Shown here: piece by piece, positions 34,510 through 43,380 of the stretch | How the letters are laid out: each line of letters opens with the position of its first letter | How positions within the stretch are numbered: the first letter of the stretch is position 1 | From: Jeotgalibaca arthritidis | GTDB lineage: Bacteria; Bacillota; Bacilli; Lactobacillales; Aerococcaceae | Length of the DNA: 64,000 nt | NCBI RefSeq assembly: GCF_011100465.1 | Contig: NZ_CP049740.1 | Coordinates: forward strand, 1,294,001-1,358,000 | Direction of reading: 5' to 3' | Program-made: the position numbers and the translations under genes | Notes under the pieces: generated by a model | The model's input: the letters and a program-made list of their open reading frames with translations, nothing else | Told to the model about the DNA's origin: nothing | The model's database searches: none

Positions 34510-35343
34510 ATGAAAAAGTCTATTAGTTTAATCTTGCTTAGTGTCATGTGGTTGGCAGCCTGTGGCAGTGATAATGGAGAAACAAACAGCTCCATTAGCC
34601 AAACCGAAGCTAGTCAAGAACAAACGGACCAGAAAAGTATTCAATTTGTATCTGGTGTGACAGATTTTGTGACTAAAGGTGACAAATATAATTATTATGC
34701 GATTGAAGCTGTTGCAGAAGGAGCAGAACAAGTTACGGCAATTATTGAAGGAACCGCTGTTGATATTCGAAAAACGGATAATCAATGGCAGTTTACTTAC
34801 CCATATCCAGGTCCCAATGTTGAAACCGACATTACCTTTACAACGGATGGTAGCGTCGAATATGGCCAGACTGGCATTGATTTAGCAGATTTAGAAGCGG
34901 ATAGTTATGTGACGCTTTCTTTTATTCCAAATGAAAATCCAGTTATCGAGGAAGCAGCCGTCACTGTCAACGAAGGAGAGGCGCATACCTTCCGAAGTGA
35001 GGACTCTGCCATTGTAGAAGTTGTCACGGTGACTAACATAGAACTTATTCCAGCGAAAGGGGACTTAAACCCACTTGGAAAAGAGTTGTTACAAGTGGAT
35101 GTTCATTACGCTAATGAAGGAACGACAGCAACATACATCGCACCAAATTATTTCACGGCAACGGATGTAGATGGGCACTTTTTACCGATTCGCTACAGTC
35201 ATTTTTGGTTGATTGAAGTGCAAGCGGGAGAAAGCTTTGCTGAAACCATCTATTTTGATGTCACCGATGATGGTCCTTACCAAATCCATTTCTTCGATGG
35301 TGCCTGGTTAGAAAATGACAGTGCAAATGGTGTGAGTATATAA
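34510..35343 (+). CDS. Lipoprotein with C-terminal DUF4352-like domain
   Basis: A 277-residue exported lipoprotein. The start at 34510 follows AAGGAGG and gives a signal peptide with lipobox LAAC (Cys18); a longer in-frame start at 34456 would spoil it. After a Ser/Gln-rich linker come two beta-rich halves: about 40-150 (KSIQFVSGVTDFVTKG...) and about 160-277, which resembles the immunoglobulin-like DUF4352 fold (EVVTVTNIELIP, LLQVDVHYANEG). I do not recognise a specific function. A perfect palindromic terminator follows the stop. Confidence 0.85.
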   Translation: MKKSISLILLSVMWLAACGSDNGETNSSISQTEASQEQTDQKSIQFVSGVTDFVTKGDKYNYYAIEAVAEGAEQVTAIIEGTAVDIRKTDNQWQFTYPYPGPNVETDITFTTDGSVEYGQTGIDLADLEADSYVTLSFIPNENPVIEEAAVTVNEGEAHTFRSEDSAIVEVVTVTNIELIPAKGDLNPLGKELLQVDVHYANEGTTATYIAPNYFTATDVDGHFLPIRYSHFWLIEVQAGESFAETIYFDVTDDGPYQIHFFDGAWLENDSANGVSI

Positions 35344-35384
35344 AAAAACGTTGAAAGCTAAAATTTTAGCTTTCAACGTTTTTT
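35344..35384. terminator. Perfect palindromic terminator
   Basis: AACGTTGAAAGCTAAAA and its full complement form a 20-bp class stem with A- and T-runs; bidirectional between convergent genes. Confidence 0.94.
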
Positions 35385-35394
35385 AATTCTGAAC

Positions 35395-35829
35395 TTATCT
35401 AACGACTAAGACATCACAAGGTGCATGCTTGACAACATAGTTAGAAACAGAACCTACTAAGGCTCTTGTGATGGCACCTTTTCCTGTTGCGCCAATGACA
35501 ATTAAGTCCGTTCCTAATTCTTCAGGGAATGCTTCAGCAATCAGAGTTAAGGGATTACCAGTTGTGACGACCTTATTTGCATTAACACCTGCATCCTTAG
35601 CAAAGGATATCATTTGATCCACAAAAGCTGTGTCTACATCGCTAAAGACATCAGGTGTGATGGCTGGCGCAAACGGCGTTGACGCAGTAACATTTCGCGT
35701 GTCCATAATAAAAACAACAGAAAGTTTGGCTTGGTTACGTTGAGCAATAGATACGGCTTTTTTAAATGAGTGCTCGGACTGCTCGGAACCATCAACAGGA
35801 ACTAAAATGTTTGTATAGTTTTCTAACAT
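35395..35829 (-). CDS. Universal stress protein (UspA family)
   Basis: A 144-residue UspA-fold protein. The first strand NILVPVDGSEQSEHSF and the C-terminal ATP-binding loop VIGATGKGAITRALVGSVSNYVV (G-2x-G-9x-G-S/T type) are present, so it is likely an ATP-binding Usp. The ATG at 35829 lies 8 bases after AAAGGAG; in-frame ATGs further upstream overlap or precede that site. Usp proteins aid survival under starvation or stress; the stimulus here is unknown. Confidence 0.93.
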   Translation of the reverse strand: MLENYTNILVPVDGSEQSEHSFKKAVSIAQRNQAKLSVVFIMDTRNVTASTPFAPAITPDVFSDVDTAFVDQMISFAKDAGVNANKVVTTGNPLTLIAEAFPEELGTDLIVIGATGKGAITRALVGSVSNYVVKHAPCDVLVVR

Positions 35830-36021
35830 TTGATCCATCTCCTTTTCATGTTTCTTTCTTATGTACATCTTCCTATCTTTATTTTAACGCAAATTCTGGA
35901 CAAATGAAAGCATTTACTTTTTTTAAATAGACAAATCAAGCGAGGACGAGGGATATCTTTCGCCATTAAGGGGAAGTTTTAGTAAACTAAAAGTCTAAAT
36001 AAGGATGAGGAGTCGATTGTA

Positions 36022-36468
36022 ATGGGCTTAATTTTAACGATAGATGAAATACATGAACATATGGAAGGTTTGGGCTTGTTAAATGAACAAACTTCAAAAA
36101 GTTTGCTCTATGGGCAAGTTATGCCTACCACTGGACAGTGGTTATTTTTTGGTAACTATGCGTTACTGGCAAAAGGGGCTTACTATGTGTTCGCTATGGA
36201 GGAAGAGCGGATTATTTTAATTCCACTAGGGAAAATGTCTGGTAAAATCAATAAAAAAGTGGATCCTATTTTTATTCCGTTTGATGAATTAGAAGAGATA
36301 AAAATAAAGGGCGGTTTAATGCACAGTGTTACCTTCTTGAGTCAAGAAAATGAGCTGACACTGAAATTCGCTAAGCATGGTCTTGGTATGAAATGGCATA
36401 AGGAAAATCTTGAGCGTACGATGGCTGATATTCACCAACTTGCGGACCGAGTAAACAACCATGGCTAA
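36022..36468 (+). CDS. Protein of unknown function, possibly PH-like
   Basis: A 148-residue soluble protein with predominantly beta strands in the middle (WLFFGNYALLAKGAYYVFAMEEERIILIPLG, IPFDELEEIKIKGG, VTFLSQENELTLKF) and a C-terminal helix. The pattern resembles bacterial PH-domain proteins, but no sure match is recognised. GAGGAG precedes the ATG. It overlaps the next gene, an acetyltransferase, by 8 bases, so the two are co-translated. Confidence 0.75.
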   Translation: MGLILTIDEIHEHMEGLGLLNEQTSKSLLYGQVMPTTGQWLFFGNYALLAKGAYYVFAMEEERIILIPLGKMSGKINKKVDPIFIPFDELEEIKIKGGLMHSVTFLSQENELTLKFAKHGLGMKWHKENLERTMADIHQLADRVNNHG

Positions 36469-37024
36469 TTTATTTGCTCTCGCACATAACCGTAGTATAG
36501 ACTCTCAACGACTGTTACTTCGGCCAGTTTGCTTAGCGGACGCGGTTGATATGTTTGAATATGCCTCAGACGCCGAGACAGTCCGTTTTGTCTTTGACCA
36601 ACATCAAACCCTAGATGAGACTAAAGAGACGATTAGTCATTTCTTTATGAAAGAACCGCTGGGAAAGTATGCGATTGAATTGAAAGAAGAATCGAAAATG
36701 ATTGGTACGATTGACATACGACCAGATTTCACCCATAAAAAGGCAGAACTCGGTTATACTTTGAACCGACACTATTGGGGAAAAGGTTATATGACAGAGG
36801 CTGCTGAGTCATTAGTGGCATTAGCCTTTAATGAATTGGGGATGGAAAAAGTTCTAGCTATGCATGATTTACGTAATCCTGCTTCAGCTAGAGTCATGTT
36901 GCGTTTAGGGATGCAACATGAAGGTGTCTTAAGACACCATCAGTTCCATAAGGGTGAATTTGTTGATATGGCTATTTATGGCATTTTAAAAGATGAGTAT
37001 CTGAGAAATCAGCGCTTAGATTAG
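36461..37024 (+). CDS. GNAT acetyltransferase, RimJ/RimL-like
   Basis: A 187-residue N-acetyltransferase of the RimJ/RimL branch, opening with the typical QRLLLRPVCLADAVDMFEYASDAET. The acetyl-CoA site is in LGYTLNRHYWGKGYMTEA, and NPASARVMLRLGMQHEGVLRHH is the conserved C-terminal part. It is co-translated with the preceding unknown gene. Substrate unknown: a protein N-terminus, polyamine or antibiotic would all be possible. Confidence 0.92.
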   Translation: MANLFALAHNRSIDSQRLLLRPVCLADAVDMFEYASDAETVRFVFDQHQTLDETKETISHFFMKEPLGKYAIELKEESKMIGTIDIRPDFTHKKAELGYTLNRHYWGKGYMTEAAESLVALAFNELGMEKVLAMHDLRNPASARVMLRLGMQHEGVLRHHQFHKGEFVDMAIYGILKDEYLRNQRLD

Positions 37025-37056
37025 GAGGGCGGATTAAACCGTCTTCCTTGTTTTTA
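37023..37056 (+). terminator. Intrinsic terminator of acetyltransferase gene
   Basis: GGAGGGCGG pairs with CCGTCTTCC through G-U and G-C pairs, followed by TTGTTTTT. Confidence 0.75.
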
Positions 37057-37059
37057 AGA

Positions 37060-37322
37060 TTGCTATTTATTAGTATTTCCCTTACAATATGGGTGCATAC
37101 ATTTAGGAATAGTACATAGAGGATGGGTTAAGAGAGCTTTTCCATGGCTGGAAGAAAAGCCCCCGCTGCTGTATGGAACCTGCCTAGTGAGTTTTCGTTG
37201 TATGGCCGGTTAGCTGCCGTTATCAAGATCAAGCAGGGCTTATAACAAGCCAACTAAGGTGGTACCGCGGAGTAAAGTATATTTCGTCCTTCATATGAGG
37301 ATGCGATGTGCTTATTTTTTTT
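37060..37322 (+). promoter_or_regulatory. Promoter and T-box leader controlling proS
   Basis: A -35 TTGCTA (37060-37065), 17-base spacer and -10 TACAAT (37083-37088) put the start near 37095. The conserved T-box AAGGTGGTACCGCGG is at 37256-37270; its TGGT would pair with the ACCA end of uncharged tRNA. A terminator stem (CGTCCTTCATATGAGGATGCG region, 37285-37306) with a T-run follows. CCT-A within the stem I region (about 37189) may be the proline specifier; this is not proven. The leader fills the 327-base gap before proS. Confidence 0.93.
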
Positions 37323-37351
37323 GAATAAAAAGAGGTAAAGGAGTTAGGAAA

Positions 37352-38791
37352 ATGAGTAACTTACAAAAAGAAGATTTTTCAGCATGGTATATTCAAACCA
37401 TTAAACAAGCTGATTTAATGGATTATTCACCAGTTAGAGGGTGTATGATTTTCAAGCCAGATGGTTACGAAATCTGGGAACACATCCAAGAGGAATTTAA
37501 CGCACGCTTTAAAGAGGAAGGCATTCGTAATGCTTATTTCCCAATGTTAATTCCAGAGTCATTCTTTACAAAAGAAAAGGACCATATTGAAGGATTCAGT
37601 CCAGAATTGCCATGGGTAACAGAAGCTGCTGGTGAGAAATTAGAAGAGCGTTTGGCTTTACGTCCAACATCTGAAACAATGATTGGAACGGCTTTTAGTG
37701 ACTGGATTAATTCATACCGCGACTTACCATACGAAATCAACCAATGGGCTAACGTTTTCCGTTGGGAGAAAAAAACATTGCCATTCTTACGTACGTCAGA
37801 ATTTTTATGGCAAGAAGGTCATACGGCTCATGAGAATGAAGAATCAGCTCGTGAACGTACAATGAAAATGCTAGCTGTCTATAAAGACGTTATTGAGAGT
37901 GTGTTAGCTGTTCCTGTTTACGAAGGACAAAAAACACCATCAGAACGTTTTGCTGGTGCTGTTGATACCTATTCAGTTGAAGCAATGATGAAAGATGGTA
38001 AGGCTGTTCAAGCTGGAACATCTCATTATATGGGAACAAAATTTGCGGAAGCCTTTGATATTAAATACTTAAATCGTGATAATGAGCATGTGTACGCACA
38101 TACAACATCATGGGGTGTATCAACACGCTTAATCGGTGCAACAATTATGACTCATGGTGACGAACAAGGATTGATTTTACCACCTAAAGTGGCTGCTAAA
38201 CAGGTTGTTCTTGTACCAGTTGGCCCATGGAAGAAAAAACCTGAAATTGTTGAACGCTTGGACGTTCTATTAGCGGATTTGAAAGCAAAAGGTATTCGTG
38301 CATTGATCGATGATAGCGACAATTCACCTGGTTTCAAATTTAATGAGTGGGAATTACGTGGTGTCCCAATGCGTATTGAATTTGGACCTCGTGACATGGA
38401 AAACAACCAAGTAATGGTTAAAATGCGCGATCTTGATGGCAAAGAAGCTATTTCCTTAGATGGCATTGTTGACTATGTGGTTGAAGCTTTAGATAGCATG
38501 CAAGTTCGTTTATTGGAAACGGCACGCCAAAATCGTCAACAACATGAGTACACTCATATTGATACTCTAGATGAGTTGAAAGCTCATATTGAAGAGAAAA
38601 AAGCTACTGGCGAACTACCTGGTTTTGTTTTAGCAGGATGGGATGGCGAATTGGAAACGGAAGCTAGAATCAAAGAAGAAACAGGCTTCACGACTCGTAA
38701 TATGCCATTTGCACCGCCAGTTGAAAAACAAACATGTATCGTAAGCGGCAAACCAGCTAAGCATACTGTGTGGTTGGCTCGCGCCTATTAA
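37352..38791 (+). CDS. proS: Prolyl-tRNA synthetase, archaeal/eukaryotic type
   Basis: A 479-residue class II synthetase that charges tRNA-Pro. Motif 2 is QWANVFRWEKKTLPFLRTSEFLWQEGHTAH; motif 3 lies in TTSWGVSTRLIGATIMTHGDEQGLILPP. The anticodon-binding domain follows, then a C-terminal domain that ends in Ala-Tyr. There is no ~180-residue editing insertion between motifs 2 and 3, so this is the short archaeal/eukaryotic-type enzyme, not the ~570-residue bacterial type. AAAGGAG precedes the ATG. Regulation by the T-box leader means induction when charged tRNA-Pro is scarce. Confidence 0.96.
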   Translation: MSNLQKEDFSAWYIQTIKQADLMDYSPVRGCMIFKPDGYEIWEHIQEEFNARFKEEGIRNAYFPMLIPESFFTKEKDHIEGFSPELPWVTEAAGEKLEERLALRPTSETMIGTAFSDWINSYRDLPYEINQWANVFRWEKKTLPFLRTSEFLWQEGHTAHENEESARERTMKMLAVYKDVIESVLAVPVYEGQKTPSERFAGAVDTYSVEAMMKDGKAVQAGTSHYMGTKFAEAFDIKYLNRDNEHVYAHTTSWGVSTRLIGATIMTHGDEQGLILPPKVAAKQVVLVPVGPWKKKPEIVERLDVLLADLKAKGIRALIDDSDNSPGFKFNEWELRGVPMRIEFGPRDMENNQVMVKMRDLDGKEAISLDGIVDYVVEALDSMQVRLLETARQNRQQHEYTHIDTLDELKAHIEEKKATGELPGFVLAGWDGELETEARIKEETGFTTRNMPFAPPVEKQTCIVSGKPAKHTVWLARAY

Positions 38792-38806
38792 TAATTACGA
38801 CTGTGT

Positions 38807-38834
38807 AGAGGTTGGGACTTTGGTTCCAGCCTCT
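38807..38834 (+). terminator. Hairpin after proS, weak terminator
   Basis: AGAGGTTGGGA pairs with TTCCAGCCTCT through two G-U pairs. No T-run follows, so read-through into the thioesterase gene is likely. Confidence 0.5.
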
Positions 38835-38860
38835 TACTAATCATGAAAGAAGGAAGAAAA

Positions 38861-39391
38861 ATGGCAGCAGAATTACAGAAAAATAGTCGCTATTGTCGAG
38901 AAACAAGAGTGATTCAAACGCATCGTGTTTTTCCTTTCCATGCGAATGCACATGGGACATTGTTTGGTGGGGAGTTGATGAAGCAATTGGATGATTGCGC
39001 GTCGATTACGGCTCAGCGTTTTAGTCGAGCAGCTATTGTAACGGCATCAGTTGACTCGTTAAACTTCTTGAAGCCACTCATGGTTGATGATTCCGTTTGT
39101 ATTGAGACCTTTGTTTCTGGTGCTGGAAAATCATCGATGGAAATTTTTGCTAAAGTATTAGGCGAAAATCTGCAAACGGGCGAACGCTATTTAGCTGCAA
39201 CTTGTTTTATGACCTTTGTTGCCCTTCGAAATAATGATGGAATTGCTGTCCATTTGCCTAACATTTTACCTGAAACACCAGAAGAGCAATTTATTTGTCA
39301 GGACTATGAGAGTCGAAAAGCAAACCGGATGGCTATTCGTCAATCACAAGCAGAATTTGATAAGCGTATTACCATCGAAATGCCTTGGTAA
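38861..39391 (+). CDS. Acyl-CoA thioesterase, hotdog fold
   Basis: A 176-residue hotdog-fold protein of the YkhA/BFIT-type acyl-CoA hydrolases. The active-site region is FHANAHGTLFGGELMKQLDDCASITAQR, with the conserved Asn, Gly-rich turn and Asp; VTASVDSLNFLKPL completes the fold. The ATG at 38861 is preceded by AAGGAAG; the in-frame ATG at 38843 has no ribosome site and lies by the proS hairpin. It likely hydrolyses short or medium acyl-CoAs in the cytoplasm. Confidence 0.92.
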   Translation: MAAELQKNSRYCRETRVIQTHRVFPFHANAHGTLFGGELMKQLDDCASITAQRFSRAAIVTASVDSLNFLKPLMVDDSVCIETFVSGAGKSSMEIFAKVLGENLQTGERYLAATCFMTFVALRNNDGIAVHLPNILPETPEEQFICQDYESRKANRMAIRQSQAEFDKRITIEMPW

Positions 39392-39407
39392 TGATACATC
39401 TAGACAG

Positions 39408-39443
39408 AAAAAGAGAGCTTGGCAATTGCCAAGCTCTCTTTTT
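39408..39443 (+). terminator. Intrinsic terminator of thioesterase gene
   Basis: AAAGAGAGCTTGGCAATT is self-complementary over its length, with a T-run after; it is followed at once by repeat copy B. Confidence 0.94.
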
Positions 39444-39445
39444 GT

Positions 39446-39657
39446 TATAGACTAGGGGATTATAAGTTCAGCAATCAATGTCTAGCTCCCAAGTCCTGGC
39501 CTACTGAAAAAAAGATAAATTTGCCCCATTGCGCGCTTCGCTGCTCGCTAACGCATATCATTCGACTAACCCGCTGAAGCGTGAAGTCTCCTGACAATTC
39601 AGGGTCAAATTTCCTATTTTTTCATAGGCCAAGGCGAACTTGTCCGCTTTTCTTATT
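39446..39657. repeat. 212-bp intergenic repeat, copy B
   Basis: The full-length partner of the copy at 22271-22482: same length, no gaps, six substitutions (at one of them the right-end palindrome is broken, GCGAAC instead of GCGGAC). As in copy A, it begins right after an intrinsic terminator. Its right end overlaps the last two bases of the final sense codon and the stop of the DUF896 gene. Confidence 0.93.
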
Positions 39658-39937
39658 CTTTTTCTGAATCCATAAAGGTGATATTGTTACTTTTTAGAAT
39701 ACGTTGTGCGTTTTCTAGGTGCATATCACGCTGTGCTTTTTTTAGTTTCTCAGGTGTTACGTCTGTTCCTTCTGGATCATAAACCGTTGAGTTCAAGAGA
39801 ACATCTTGGAACGCATTGCGGAAGTTTTGTAGATATGCTTCACGCAATTTTTTTTGTTCTGCTTTTTCAGCGGTAGTCAAAGTTGTTGTTTTTGCTTTTT
39901 TTGCTAATTCGTTAATTCGTGCTAATGTTTTATCCAT
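39653..39937 (-). CDS. DUF896 (YnzC-like) protein
   Basis: A 94-residue small cytoplasmic protein of the DUF896/YnzC family. The core RINELAKKAKTTTLTTAEKAEQKKLREAYLQNFR and the later VTPEKLKKAQRD helix are diagnostic. In Bacillus subtilis ynzC belongs to an SOS-linked operon, but the molecular role is unknown. The tail is longer than in YnzC (77 residues), and the stop codon lies in repeat copy B. A separate esterase gene lies upstream on the same strand. Confidence 0.9.
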   Translation of the reverse strand: MDKTLARINELAKKAKTTTLTTAEKAEQKKLREAYLQNFRNAFQDVLLNSTVYDPEGTDVTPEKLKKAQRDMHLENAQRILKSNNITFMDSEKE

Positions 39938-39979
39938 TTAGCCACATTCCTTTCTTGCTTAAGCGTACTGAAGAGGGTT

Positions 39980-40591
39980 TTAGGAAAGATTCTGTTGATA
40001 CCATGACAAAGCATGTTCGACTTCGTCCTTGGTCAAAGAATGGCCAGCGTTTCCCCAAAAAGTTGTTACATTACCGTTTTTGGCTTCGATTTTATTGGTC
40101 AAACCATGTGTTTCGTCAGGTGGACAAATTGGATCATTGGTTCCTGCGCCAATAAAAATAGGCAATTGATTCAATTCGACCATATCCCGATTATGAAAAG
40201 GGACCATTGGATGCAATAGTAGGGCTGCTCGATATGCATCATTAAAGAAGTATAGCATACTTGCTGCTATATTTGCACCATTTGAGTATCCAAGTGCGAC
40301 TACGTTTTTGCGGTCAAATCCGTATTCAACAGCCGCCTCATTCACAAATTGATAAAGTTCTTTTGTACGACTCTCTAAATCTTCTTCATCAAAGACACCC
40401 ATGGCTAGTCGGCGAAAAAAACGATTCATGCCGTTTTCGGAAACATTTCCTCTTACACTTAGGATGCTAGCTTGAGGATTAATTGTTCTCGCAAGTGGAA
40501 TCAAATCTTCTTCGGTTCCACCCGTTCCGTGTAGCAATAAGAAAACAGGTTGGGTCTTGTCATTTTCAATATATATATGATGATGTGTCAT
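39980..40591 (-). CDS. Carboxylesterase, MhqD/YodD-like alpha/beta hydrolase
   Basis: A 203-residue alpha/beta hydrolase. The oxyanion region is FLLLHGTGGTEEDL; the nucleophile elbow is ALGYSNGAN (Ser), the acid lies in AGTNDPICPP (Asp) and the base in WGNAGHSL (His). Length and motifs fit the phospholipase/carboxylesterase family (MhqD, YodD), which act on small esters and are linked to quinone stress in Bacillus. AGGAGG precedes the start. Specific substrate unknown. Confidence 0.92.
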   Translation of the reverse strand: MTHHHIYIENDKTQPVFLLLHGTGGTEEDLIPLARTINPQASILSVRGNVSENGMNRFFRRLAMGVFDEEDLESRTKELYQFVNEAAVEYGFDRKNVVALGYSNGANIAASMLYFFNDAYRAALLLHPMVPFHNRDMVELNQLPIFIGAGTNDPICPPDETHGLTNKIEAKNGNVTTFWGNAGHSLTKDEVEHALSWYQQNLS

Positions 40592-40681
40592 CTTGCATCC
40601 TCCTTTGACTCGGTTTTAATATCTCGGTTTCGAAGTAATTATAGCACGGATTGCTAAAAAGGTCAAAGGTGGAGAAAATGG

Positions 40682-41848
40682 CTAGTGCTTGTTTAATTGT
40701 AAGAAGTTTAAATTAGGAATATGGAAAAATGCTTGTAGATTGACAACTGTTCCGCCTAGCAAGGTGGCTTCTTTGCCAATGTTAGATAGTTCTAGCGGAA
40801 CACTCTTAGCAAATTCACTGACCATTTTTTCTTGGATAAGAGTCAACAAAAAGGGTAACTCTTCAAATAAAGTAGCATTTAAAATGACTAATTCAGGATC
40901 AAAATGCACAATCAGATTATTCAATCCAACTGCCAAATAGCTGGCTGTTTTTATTACAAGTTCGACTTCTAGTTTTTCACCGTTTAAATAGCCAGCTGCT
41001 AAATCTTTTAGGCCGAGTTCAGGGTTATTGGTTTGATAACGGTAGCTTTCTAAAACAGCTAGCTCCGAACAATATTGCTCCATACAGCCTTCGTTACCAC
41101 AGGGACACTTGATACCAAACGGTTGTATAATCATATGGCCAATTTCGCCACCTTGACCTCTATTGCCATGATAAAGCTCGCCGTTAATGAGAATACCGGC
41201 ACCGATACCACTATGGATACTGATGCTAACAATGTTTTGTTTCATGGTGGTGAAGGCTTTTTCACCAAGAGCACTTAGGTTTGCTTCGTTTTCCAAAAAG
41301 ATAGGAACATGAAGGAGTTCTTCTAATTCCTTGGTTAAATCAATGTCGTCTAAGTTCGAGTAAGGGGTAAATAGAATCTGGTTATCGTGAACAATACCGT
41401 GAACCGCTATGGTAATTCCAATCAGTTCAAAGGTTCGTTTAGAATAGTGGTGTTCAAATTTAGTGACGATCTCTTTAATACGTTCTACGACAGTTTCCTT
41501 ATTAATGGTGCGGCCAGTTTCTTTGTATTCGGCAATTAATTCACCATTTAAATTGGTTAAAATACTCGTAATATAATCGTAGCCTAAATCAATGCTTAAT
41601 GAGCAACCTGCTTCTTTATTGAGTTCCAATAGTATCGGTTTTCTACCGCCAGAAGAGGTACTATTGCCAGCACCTGTTTCTAAGACGAGTGAGTCATCTA
41701 ATAGTTTTTTGACAATTTCTGAAGTGGAGGCCTTGTTAAGACCTGTCACTTGGGAAATAGCGGCCCGCGATATAGCGGGGTGGTGGATAATAGTATTAAG
41801 AACGAGCGTCTCATTCTGTTCTCGAATAGAAAATTTATCAGTTATCAT
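40682..41848 (-). CDS. xylR: Xylose repressor XylR (ROK family)
   Basis: A 388-residue ROK-family repressor: N-terminal winged helix (ISRAAISQVTGLNKASTSEIVKKLL), then the sugar-kinase-like domain with the phosphate-loop region SIDLGYDYIT and the zinc motif CPCGNEGCMEQY. I chose the second of two adjacent ATGs (41848), 7 bases after AGGAG; the 421-residue longer frame begins inside the divergent control region. It is divergent from xylA and most likely represses xylAB until xylose binds. Confidence 0.93.
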   Translation of the reverse strand: MITDKFSIREQNETLVLNTIIHHPAISRAAISQVTGLNKASTSEIVKKLLDDSLVLETGAGNSTSSGGRKPILLELNKEAGCSLSIDLGYDYITSILTNLNGELIAEYKETGRTINKETVVERIKEIVTKFEHHYSKRTFELIGITIAVHGIVHDNQILFTPYSNLDDIDLTKELEELLHVPIFLENEANLSALGEKAFTTMKQNIVSISIHSGIGAGILINGELYHGNRGQGGEIGHMIIQPFGIKCPCGNEGCMEQYCSELAVLESYRYQTNNPELGLKDLAAGYLNGEKLEVELVIKTASYLAVGLNNLIVHFDPELVILNATLFEELPFLLTLIQEKMVSEFAKSVPLELSNIGKEATLLGGTVVNLQAFFHIPNLNFLQLNKH

Positions 41849-41969
41849 CATAATACTCCTTTTTAAAATATGGCTAGTTTGTTTAAGAATCGAATAATCT
41901 ACCTTAAAATAGCACAAGTGATCATTCTTTGTAAAGAAGACGTTCAAATAAACATTTATACATCAGAAA

Positions 41970-42033
41970 AGAAAGCGTTTGACAATGAAAGTGCTATCAA
42001 CTAGAATATAGTTAGTTAGCACAACAAACGAAC
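41970..42033 (+). promoter_or_regulatory. xylA promoter with XylR operator and cre-like site
   Basis: Consensus -35 TTGACA (41979-41984), 17-base spacer, -10 TAGAAT (42002-42007). The imperfect palindrome GTTAGTTAG...CAAACGAAC (42011-42033) starts at the predicted transcription start and fits a XylR operator. AGAAAGCGTTTGAC (41970-41983) is a weaker cre candidate (10 of 14) overlapping the -35. A second XylR-like half site, TAGTTTGTTTAA, lies near 41875-41886 on the repressor side. Confidence 0.75.
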
Positions 42034-42051
42034 AATAAAGGAGAATGAACC

Positions 42052-43362
42052 ATGACTTTTTTTCCAAATGTAGAAAAAATTAAATATGAAGGTAAAAACA
42101 CAGAAAATCCATTTGCTTTTCGTTACTATAACCCTGAGGAATTAGTTTTAGGAAAATCAATGAAAGATCATTTACGTTTCGCAGTTGCTTATTGGCATAC
42201 ATTCGTTAACGAAGGAAACGATCCATTTGGAGTTGGCGTTAACCAACGGACATGGTTAGCAGAAGATCCAATGGAAACGGCTAAAAACCGTGTTGAAGCA
42301 GCTTTTGAATTCTACCAAAAATTAGGAGTAGACTATTTCTGTTTCCACGATATGGACGTGGCACCTTATGGCGATTCATTAGAAACATTCTTCAAAAACT
42401 TAGATGAAATTGTTGATTTAATTGAAGAAAAAATGAAGGAAACAGGGATTAAATTACTATGGAATACAGCTGACCGTCATGCTAATCCAATCTATGTGAA
42501 CGGTGCAGCATCATCTAACAATGCAGACGTGTATGCCGTATCAGCTGCTCAAGTTAAAAAAGGGATTGATATTAGCAAACGCTTAGGCGGTAAAAACTTT
42601 GTATTCTGGGGTGGACGTGAAGGTTACGAAAACTTATTGAATACAGACATGGCATTTGAAGAAGCAAATATTGCACGTCTATATAATATGGCAATTGACT
42701 ACTCAAATGAAATTGGTCATGGGGACTTAACATTCTTACTAGAACCAAAGCCTAAAGAGCCAATGAAACACCAATACGACTTTGATGCTGCGACAACAAT
42801 GGCCTTCTTGCAAAAATATGACTTAACAGATCGCTTCAAATTAAACTTAGAAGCAAACCATGCAACCCTTGCTGGTCATACGTTTGAACATGAAATGGCA
42901 GTAGCACGCAGCTACAATGCACTAGGTTCACTAGATGCGAACCAAGGTGATCTGTTATTAGGTTGGGATACAGATGAGTTCCCTACAGACCTATACTCAG
43001 TAACATTAACGATGTACGAAGTGTTAGAAAATGGCGGTATCGAACCAGGTGGTATCAACTTTGATGCGAAAGTGCGTCGGACATCATTCGAAATGGAAGA
43101 CTTATTCCTAGCGCATATCGCAGGTATGGATACATTCGCACGTGGCTTGAAAGCAGCAGCACGTCTGAAAGAAGATCGTTTCTTCGATAAGATTAAAGAA
43201 GAGCGCTACGCAAGCTATCAAGAAGGTATTGGAAAAGACATTATTGATGATAAAACAGATTTGAAATCATTATTTGACTATGCTCTATCAAACAAAACCG
43301 TAACCAATAAATCAGGTCATATCGAGGCGGTTAAAGCTCGTCTAAACGACTACATTTATTAA
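42052..43362 (+). CDS. xylA: Xylose isomerase
   Basis: A 436-residue enzyme converting D-xylose to D-xylulose. It is of the long class II type. Catalytic His and metal ligands are visible in [13 protein letters not shown], in [15 protein letters not shown], in [20 protein letters not shown], in [18 protein letters not shown] and in [19 protein letters not shown] precedes the ATG. First gene of the xylAB operon. No xylose transporter gene adjoins it. Confidence 0.97.
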   Translation: MTFFPNVEKIKYEGKNTENPFAFRYYNPEELVLGKSMKDHLRFAVAYWHTFVNEGNDPFGVGVNQRTWLAEDPMETAKNRVEAAFEFYQKLGVDYFCFHDMDVAPYGDSLETFFKNLDEIVDLIEEKMKETGIKLLWNTADRHANPIYVNGAASSNNADVYAVSAAQVKKGIDISKRLGGKNFVFWGGREGYENLLNTDMAFEEANIARLYNMAIDYSNEIGHGDLTFLLEPKPKEPMKHQYDFDAATTMAFLQKYDLTDRFKLNLEANHATLAGHTFEHEMAVARSYNALGSLDANQGDLLLGWDTDEFPTDLYSVTLTMYEVLENGGIEPGGINFDAKVRRTSFEMEDLFLAHIAGMDTFARGLKAAARLKEDRFFDKIKEERYASYQEGIGKDIIDDKTDLKSLFDYALSNKTVTNKSGHIEAVKARLNDYIY

Positions 43363-43380
43363 TAAACAGGAGGTAGAAAA

